From positions 9,176,001 to 9,240,000 of the forward strand of contig OZ017766.1 of NCBI GenBank assembly GCA_963969345.1: a DNA stretch of 64,000 nt, read 5' to 3'. The stretch comes from Turbatrix aceti (Eukaryota > Nematoda > Chromadorea > Rhabditida > Panagrolaimidae). Shown here piece after piece: positions 57,572 to 64,000 of this stretch (position 1 is its first letter; each line of letters opens with the position of its first letter). The notes beneath the pieces were generated by a model that worked only from the letters and a program-made list of their open reading frames with translations, had not been told where the DNA came from and ran no database searches. A program made the translations under genes and the position numbers.

Positions 57572-58564
57572 TTACGAATTAGTATTATCACGCAGGTACA
57601 AGGAAGCAATCATGTCAGCAAGAGGGTTACCGGTATTAATTTGCACCGGGGGGTTTTGTTGCTGATCGTTGACGGCAGCTGCATCTGCGGAGAGTGCATT
57701 TTCAGTGGTAACGATCGGTGTAACGTGTTCTTGAATAAACTCACTTGTGCCTTCTTGCACAATGTATTTGTCCGGATCTTGCAGCGGTGGAAATTTGGAT
57801 CTGTATTCATCTTTCATCAGTTTCATACCAAGTTGATGCTCAAAAAATGAGTAAAGCATGTAATGTCGTTCTTTGAAAGTTGAATTCGGACGTGACAATG
57901 TTGCTGCTGCAAGATCGAATAATTTGGCTGCTCCGCTAAAAAAAAGTTTCTGTGATCAAAAAAAGAAAAATATTATCTTTACAGTCGTCCGTCGACGGCC
58001 GCGCGACGTAAATAATTGTTGAATTCTCGGAATTCTGCATCGAGATCTCCAATTTCCGGAATCGTAGTGCACCAGAGGTTGATTCCCTGGATTTTCACTT
58101 CTTCTGCCGCATCTTTGTAGGCAGGCACCATCCGAGTCGCAATTTCGGATGGTTTAACATTCATGTTAAATCTTATATCGTCAAATCCCAAGATTAAAAC
58201 GTGAGTTGCGTTTTGACTATTGAACTTTTTAATTTTTTTTACATGATCTTTAATGCTCCCTCTGAAATAAGCTAATTACTTTTTAAAATTACTAAATAGC
58301 AGTCACGTACACTGATCTTATACCGTCGTTTGCAGAACGCTGATCCGAATAATACCTGGCAGTAGACACCTTTTCATCACACATGTACGCATGAGAAAAC
58401 AGAAAATCACATTTTTCCATAAATTTCTTTTCATAGTCTACTTTTCGTATATTGTCTCTTTCTGTGTCTGTTATCGTAGTAGACGAATTCATAGATGAAT
58501 TCATTCCAATTTTTTCATCACAACACGGCAGTTGTAGTCGATCGCCATCTCCAGTCCAAGACAT
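57572..58564 (-). CDS. SGNH-like paralogue C
   Basis: Three exons (58311-58564, 57983-58261, 57572-57935), 298 residues. Exon 2 is again 279 nt and exon 3 is 364 nt, the same as in gene B. Start MSWTGDGDRLQLPCCDEKIG matches gene D (MSWNQGGDRLILPCWDGK). Central motifs THVLILGFDDIRF and LWCTTIPEIGDLDAEFREFN. The nucleophile region (FLFSHAYMCDE) lacks GDS. The C-terminal FEHQLGMKLMKDE and the tail QQNPPVQINTGNPLADM are shared with gene B, so the pair split recently or are being gene-converted. No signal peptide. A possible trans-splice site (TTTTCATCTAG) lies 12 bases upstream of the ATG. Confidence 0.8.
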
Positions 58565-58950
58565 TTTTAAAAATGTCTAGATGAAAATAATATTATGATA
58601 GAGGCTGAGAATATTTATTTATAAACGAAAATACATATGTGTTAAAAGTTAATCAAACGCGAAAATATAAATTCTAATGAAATAGTCCACAAAGTAATGA
58701 CTGATAGCAAAAACGTCCAATCGATGTAAATGTTAAACGCAAAATGAAGATTGTTTTCCCAATACAAATCACGTTCCTGCCTACTCTCGCAAACTGATAT
58801 TTAGCAAAATATCGAAATTCGTGCAGCATTTTCTGTGAAATGAACATAGTGGTACATCAAAAGTATGCACGTTAAATATATAATACAACTCAAATTAAAA
58901 TTTTTTTATCGGTATTTCAATTAAAAAAAAGAACATTGCTCAAGTTGATT
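58565..58950. other. Spacer between SGNH-like genes C and D
   Basis: 386 bp without exons. It includes the acceptor-like site of gene C at 58577. Confidence 0.4.
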
Positions 58951-59825
58951 TCACGTAAGCCATATATTCGAAAACTTGTCAGCAACTGACTCCGTTTCTG
59001 TGTTTGAATGTGATTTTCCGCTTCCCGGTTCAACAATGTACTTTTTGTAATTTTGCAGCGCTGGAAACCGTGTTTGCCAAAATGGAATCATCAATTTCTT
59101 GTTCAGCAGTTGACCAAAAAAGGAGTAAAACATGTGGAGTCGTTCATCAACTGTCGTATTTGAACGACTGTTAACCGCAGCCGCCAGGTCAAACAATTTT
59201 GCTTCTCCGCTAAAATTATTTTTTGAATTTCAAAAAAATGTTGATAACAAAAAATTACGCACAGTTTTTTTTCAACAGCTGCTTGTCGCAGATAATCGTT
59301 AAATTCACGAAACACGTCAGCAAGATCGCCAACTTCGGGGATCGTTGTGCACCAGAGTACATTCTGTCTACTTTTCACTTTTTCTGCAGCATTTTTGTAT
59401 GCGACAACAATTTTGGATGCTATGTCAGATGGTTTGATTTTCATGTTAAAGCGAATATCGTCGAATCCAAAAGTTAAGACGTGAACGGAGTTTTGACAGT
59501 TGTATGCTTTCATGCGAAAGGAATAGCGATCAATTATGGTACTGAAAAAAACGTTTATTAAAAAAAATGAAAACCAAAAATGATCTTACACAGATTGTAT
59601 GCCATCATATTCATAACGCGGACTAGAATTGTAAGTACTGCCAACCACGTTAGGATCCTTCAAAAAGCTTGTTTTTGAAAAAATGTGGTCCCTATGATAG
59701 CAAAACTTTTTTTTGAAATGCTCACTAAGGGGACATGTTAATCCGGATATCGCTGTAGAATTCATTCCAAGTTTGCCATCCCAACATGGTAAAATTAATC
59801 GGTCGCCACCTTGATTCCACGACAT
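58951..59825 (-). CDS. SGNH-like paralogue D, apparent one-base frameshift
   Basis: Three exons (59590-59825, 59263-59540, 58951-59209). Exon 2 measures 278 nt while all four other copies in the window measure 279; the frame breaks near 59521 (CGCTATTCTTTCGCATG) and one added base restores it through to the stop, giving about 257 residues. Conserved motifs are intact on both sides: SVHVLTFGFDDIRF, LWCTTIPEVGDLADVFREFN and KLFDLAAAV, with exon 3 shorter and lacking the Gln/Asn tail. CTTTCAG 14 bases ahead of the ATG may be a trans-splice site. Either an assembly deletion or a young pseudogene; the lack of any other lesion favours the first. Confidence 0.7.
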
Positions 59826-60053
59826 TCTTGAAAATAAAGCTGAAAGTGTCAACGTACAATCGCAAGAATAACTTTTTTTGCACAATAATGGAACGCACGT
59901 TATCACTGACACGCAGTCGACATAATCAAACCAAATGTCGAATGTACATACATCTACGTCTTTGTTTGCACTGAATCATTTTTTGGTAAGGTTCGCCCAA
60001 TGTAACGATGATAAGCACAAATCAACAAGTTTTATTCTTTTCTACAAAATAAT

Positions 60054-62449
60054 TTATTCAACAGACTTTGTAGTCGACTTTGAAGGTGAATTGCTGCGCT
60101 GCTCCGTCGGAAATTTATATTTCTTGAAGCGCTGCTCAAATTCCTTAATCTGAGATGCCAACTTGGAAGGCAGGGGACCACCCATCTCGTGATCGAGAAA
60201 AACACTGGATGACTGCAACTCGCACGTCAGAAACACCCGACTGATCGAAAGCAGCGCGTCAAGGTTGATATCCAGTCCAGATGTGTTGATATCCCGGGCT
60301 TCCGGGATGTAGCCAATCGGCGTCTTGCTCACGTTGACGACTTCTGAATCCGAACTGCATCGTTTGATCACCCAGTCGATGATTCGGATGTTGTCACCGT
60401 AACCCGGCCAACTCGGACCACTCCGAGTCGATGCGTGACGGAAAAAGTTGGCCTGGAAGATCTTTGGCAGCTTTCGACTGGATTTCCTCAACGCGAGCCA
60501 CTGATTGACGTGGTTGAGGACGCTGCACGACATGTACCCTTTCATGGCAAAGGGATCGTGGTGGAGGTCGACCTTGAGGTGGGAATCCGGGTTGGTCTGG
60601 GTCCGCTGGCAGACGACCTGCATGATGCCGTGGTACCAGTTGAAGGATTCGGTGACCAGAGGAAACCCATCGGAGCGCCGGGTGCCAAAAATCAGAGCGG
60701 TCAGTGGCACGCCTCGGGGATCGTCCCAGGATTCGTGGACGGAGCCGATTTGAGACATGTTGACGGCGAAGCGACTTTCCTTGTGGGAAGGCTCCCTGAA
60801 ACCAAAAAATTAAATGTTTCCAGAAATTTAAAAAAATTAAACAAACATGATGGAACCCCCCTTCCAGGCCCTGTTGTTCCAGTCCTGGCCGTCCACCTCC
60901 TCCTGCATGTCTCCGCCGGTCCACAGTGGATGACCGGAATTCGACGACCCGCAATTGGTGACCAGAAAGTGCTGGTTGAGATTCTGCATGACTTTCGGCA
61001 TCTTGACAGAATTGCAGTCCTTCGTCAGACCCCAGACCCCGTTGTCGGGGTTGGTGGCGTAGAGCCTCTCATCCGGGCCGAGTCGGAGCCAGGCGACATC
61101 GTCGCAGACGACTTCCACCTTCCAGTCCGGCAGATTGGGTTCCATGAAGGCGAGTGCTGTCTTGCCGCAGCCGGAAGGCGAGACGTAGCCAATGAAGTAG
61201 GGTTCCGTGGCACCCGGGGGAGTGGCCGCGAAGACTGACATCTGCTGGGCGATGAATTCTCCCGTATTTCGACCGATCGTTCCCGCGAGTCTCAGCGCGA
61301 CAGCCCGCTTGGCCAGCAACGCGCCTTCACCGTAGCCTGCTCCGTAGGACCAGATTTCGCGTTCTTCGCTCCGTTGGACGATGAACTGATTTGTCACGTT
61401 GCAGGGCCAGTTGCGGGGAATGCGTCGGACGATGGGGCGGGGCTTGCCGACAGAGTGCACGCATTTGATGAAATCGGTATTCGTGCCGATGGCGTCGTAC
61501 ACGCATTGGTTGACCCGGGACACGAGGCGGGTGGTCATGACGACGTAGGGAGAATCTGTGAGCTGGATGCAGTTGATCGACGTCACGGCGCCCAGGGGAC
61601 CGAGCGAGAACGGCACGACGTACATCATCCGTCCACGCATGCAGTACGGAAACCTGCTGTCCAGCTCGTTGCTCAGGTGATCAGGTGTGATGAATTCTGT
61701 TGCGCTGGTATAGGCCGTTGGAACCGACGACGGGAGTCTGAAACGTCAAAGATGTGAAAAATGATTTTGGATTTCCAAACAAACTTTTCAGCGTTCTTAT
61801 CTGGCATGTCGGCAGATATGTAGCACTTTGCAGGAACCGCCAGGGCATCCTCGGCCGCCGTACGCACAACGTAGGCATCAGGGAATGCGGCCAGTGGCTC
61901 CAGCGTGCCTTGGGTTTTGAGTTTTTTTGCCATCGCCAGGTGTTCATCGAGAGAGCCGTTGCAGAGGTAAACAGCCCTCGGACGAAGCACCTTGATCTTG
62001 TCGACGACAAACTGCCGAACAGCGTCCGGCAGAACTTTTGGATCGCCCTTGACGACCGGCACGACACCGATGCCGTCGACGTGCAGTTGCGTGATCGAGC
62101 CATTTACGGCAGGCGTAGAGGGTTTCAGGCACACAGGCTTGCCGTGGAACTCTTGCAGAATTCCTCTATCATCTGCACCCAATTTAGTACGGTCGTGGTG
62201 TTCTAAATCGTCGCTGAATTCCCTATCGCTGATTTCACATCGGTCGGATGTCAGGTAGTCTAAAAAATGTGGTCCGGTCAAAAAAACACGAAAGGTATTC
62301 AACCGCGAACCTTGTACCGAGTTAGGCGGAGCGTGGGGGGCAACTGTTTGGCGAAAAGAACCGCTGTCACTCCTTCTGGTTACGGTACCGTCGCTGGTTG
62401 TATTGCCGTAGATGAGCCCCCTGATGAAAGGAGGTAATGTCGACGCCAT
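60054..62449 (-). CDS. Divergent GTP-type phosphoenolpyruvate carboxykinase, probably catalytically impaired
   Basis: Three exons (61785-62449, 60847-61737, 60054-60795), 765 residues, longer than the usual 620-650 because of an N-terminal extension of about 120. PEPCK normally converts oxaloacetate and GTP to PEP in gluconeogenesis. Visible motifs: LPDAVRQFV at the usual start of homology, GRMMYVVPFSLGPLG, LTDSPYVV, YGAGYGEGALLAKR, the P-loop SPSGCGKTALAFM (Lys414), CDDVAW (Asp434-435), KLPKIFQANFFR and WPGYGDNIRIIDWV. Compared with the vertebrate enzyme, by eye and memory, the PEP-binding Arg87 is Ala, Lys244 is Arg and the manganese ligand His264 is Gln (Gln386), while Asp311 and Arg405 equivalents remain. 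It is therefore likely a pck-3-like pseudoenzyme or one with changed chemistry. An in-frame 51-nt GT..TTTTTTAG segment (62260-62310) could be an additional intron. Confidence 0.88.
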
Positions 62450-62514
62450 GCAAGCGGTAACTGTGCTGACTGATTTTTGCGGAGGATGGAAAGGTGAGTT
62501 TTGAAAACTTATGC

Positions 62515-62860
62515 AAATTTATTGGATTTGCATGAGAACGTGCCGAAGCAAAAAATTTATCGTTCAGTTCGAGACGAGAAAGGGCCGTTTTTGAAAAATC
62601 ACGTAAATTCACGTTCTTCCTAAAAATATAAAATTAAATCTTCATAAAGAATTCTCTAAAACTACAAATCTTCCGATTTTGCTGCCAGATGAAAAACGTT
62701 GTTAAATTTACGAAACTGGGCAGCATAATCGCCAATTTTGGGAATGGTTACATACCAGAGTTCGATTCCATGTTCTTTGATCTAATTCACGCCATCGTTG
62801 ATAGCATTTAGGATGATTGTAAAGAAAACAATGGTTTGATTTATTTTGATTTGTTGTAAT
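62515..62860 (-). pseudogene. Broken copy of the two-domain SGNH-like gene
   Basis: On the minus strand, about 62668-62860 encodes LNAINDGVN, then an in-frame TAG (62782-62784), then IELWYVTIPKIGDYAAQFRK, which matches LEALNDVANQ..IDLWFITIPEFGDLADKFRE of the gene at 31948. After a short intron, 62515-62622 reads KNVNLRDFSKTALSRLELN, matching KNVSLFDFSKLSASRPDSI. The first half of the domain is missing. It sits directly upstream of the PEPCK start codon. Confidence 0.75.
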
Positions 62861-62923
62861 TATTTTTTTACATCAGAAATTATAACAATTCAATAAACAG
62901 TATAAAGTTAAGATTCATTTACA

Positions 62924-63690
62924 TTAATGCTCTGCAAATCCGTTATAATTTTCTACAGATCGTGTCGCTGAAATTTGAACAACTTTAGTCTTAGAACACA
63001 ACATCATTAATGATGGAATACGATAAAACTTAAAAACTTGAAGTCTTAGACTTTTAGTCAGAATGAATGGGATATACAAGACAGTAACATACAAAGTTTG
63101 GCAACATACAATTCCATAAATATACAATGGTAATTCCAAGGAAAAAGGCATCAACAACACAGGTAATCTTAAAATTGACTGGGCTAAAAAAATTAGAGTA
63201 AGAAAAAAAGATTGTAACATTAGACTGTTTTCCACGTTTCGTCGATATTGCGGTACTCCTTCTAAATTGGATTTATCAAAACGACTGGCTACACCAGCCC
63301 ATATACTGCATATAGCGGCAATCGTTGATGTGATTATGTTCGACGTAATCTGAGAATAGTTGTAGTAAGTTGATGTTTCGCAATAATTTTCTGTCCAGTA
63401 ACAAAACCAATTGTAAGAAATTGGTAAATACAAAATAAAGGGATAAAACAGAAGAAATAGGATTACACAAGTTGTCGTTTTTGTATTCCAAATGGATTTC
63501 ATATAGCACCATAAAATCATTCCTAAACATGTGTACATATGTTTTAAACAAAATGAAAATATATCACATATATTATTGTATCGCATGTACTTACCAGAAA
63601 ATCTGTTAATTGCCAATGCCAAATTCCATACTCCAGCAAATGCTTGTTGATGCCACATAAACGTCGTATTTACCGGATTAGAATCAAAAT
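62924..63690 (-). CDS. Serpentine receptor (Srg/Srv-like), 5' end missing from the window
   Basis: The last exons of a 7TM receptor. Final exon 62924-63522 and an exon ending at 63595, joined by a 72-nt intron (GTAAGTAC to TGTTTAG) that is itself open and in frame. The exon before it shows AGVWNLALAINRF, a TM3 that ends in Asn-Arg as in Srg/Srv-type receptors, followed by IWNTKTTTCVILFLLFYPF, a Cys-rich extracellular stretch (NWFCYWTENYCETS) and three further hydrophobic segments (LMLQSFFLTLIFLAQSI, LYIYGIVCC, TVLYIPFILTK). TM1-TM2 exons are not seen: the LINE derivative begins about 70 bp upstream, at 63761, so they lie beyond the window or are gone. Subfamily uncertain. Confidence 0.65.
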
Positions 63691-63760
63691 ATCTTGTAAT
63701 TAATACAAGTTGAATAAAAAATATAAAAAAATTGATATATCTTCATTCTTGCACGCCTAG

Positions 63761-64000
63761 CGGACGGTCGGATTTATTCCGCCTCTCCTGTCCGCGACAG
63801 CAGCTTGCGCTCGCGATCGCATTCGGGAAGCAGCGCAAGTGTGAGAATTGAAAGCGCCGTTTGACACCCGGGCTGGCCACCCTGTCAAACGTAGGCTAAA
63901 AAAAAATGTCTAGATTCCGGCTCAGCGTCGCTACCATCAACGCACGCTCACTGCTGACGGATTTTGAAGAGGCCATTCGCAAAACGCTGACGACGTCGTT
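63761..64000 (+). mobile_element. Second copy of the deleted LINE element, cut by the window end
   Basis: Starts CGGACGGTCGGATTTATTCC and matches the minus strand of 10053-9814 with about one visible difference in 240 bases. It includes the ATG (63906), the endonuclease-like opening, and the same deletion junction (CGCAAAACGCTGACGACGTC). The 3' part lies outside the window. Confidence 0.85.

Noticed and set aside
60435..61238. 267-codon plus-strand frame opposite PEPCK
   Set aside because: The minus strand carries unmistakable PEPCK motifs; this frame is a GC-rich shadow.
62367..62612. Fusion of the SGNH-like fragment to PEPCK
   Set aside because: The open frame runs into the PEPCK start in a different frame, so no fused protein results.

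Overview
The window is nuclear DNA from a nematode, most likely a rhabditid; the species cannot be named from sequence alone. Reasons: AT-rich DNA with spliced genes using GTRAGT-like donors and TTTCAG acceptors, acceptor-like sites just ahead of several start codons that look like spliced-leader trans-splice sites, a textbook Srt chemoreceptor and a second serpentine receptor, and nematode-typical paralogues of conserved animal genes. Gene models were spliced by hand from GT/AG signals, reading phase and remembered protein families. No search was run.

Layout. 1-6.4 kb: unique AT-rich DNA, then a tandem satellite of four ~1.27 kb units. 9.4-10.05 kb: an internally deleted LINE-derived element with a 12-bp target duplication. 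11.1-31.0 kb: a conserved gene block: UTP3/SAS10 (minus), diverging from a SAPS-type PP6 regulatory subunit, RagA GTPase and SAMP1/TMEM201 (all plus). 31.8-33.8 kb: a two-domain SGNH-like gene caught between inverted repeats made partly of its own 3' end. 34.3-48.0 kb: WASHC4/SWIP and TSR1, both minus. 48.5-64 kb is an accessory region on the minus strand: an Srt receptor, a YPP/Q/N-rich repeat protein, a smaller protein sharing its C-terminal domain, three tandem SGNH-like paralogues, a divergent PEP carboxykinase, a pseudogene of the SGNH-like family and a serpentine receptor. A second copy of the 9.4-kb LINE derivative enters at the right edge in the opposite orientation.

Together, the conserved genes serve ribosome assembly (UTP3, TSR1), growth signalling (RagA, PP6 subunit), nuclear envelope (SAMP1) and endosomal actin (WASHC4). 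The accessory genes fit chemosensation and unknown, lineage-specific functions. Long introns carry many foldback elements: a TTAA-flanked element nested in another foldback, a hAT-like element with an 8-bp duplication, a 1.09-kb palindromic element, and two families of palindromic short repeats built on GTTCGCGAAC and AATAAGCG.

The best novelty candidates are the SGNH-like family with its constant 279-nt exon and inverted-repeat capture, the repeat protein in which one repeat unit appears to have become an intron, the new domain shared by two neighbouring genes, the PEPCK-like protein lacking key catalytic residues, and the mobilised deletion derivative of the LINE.
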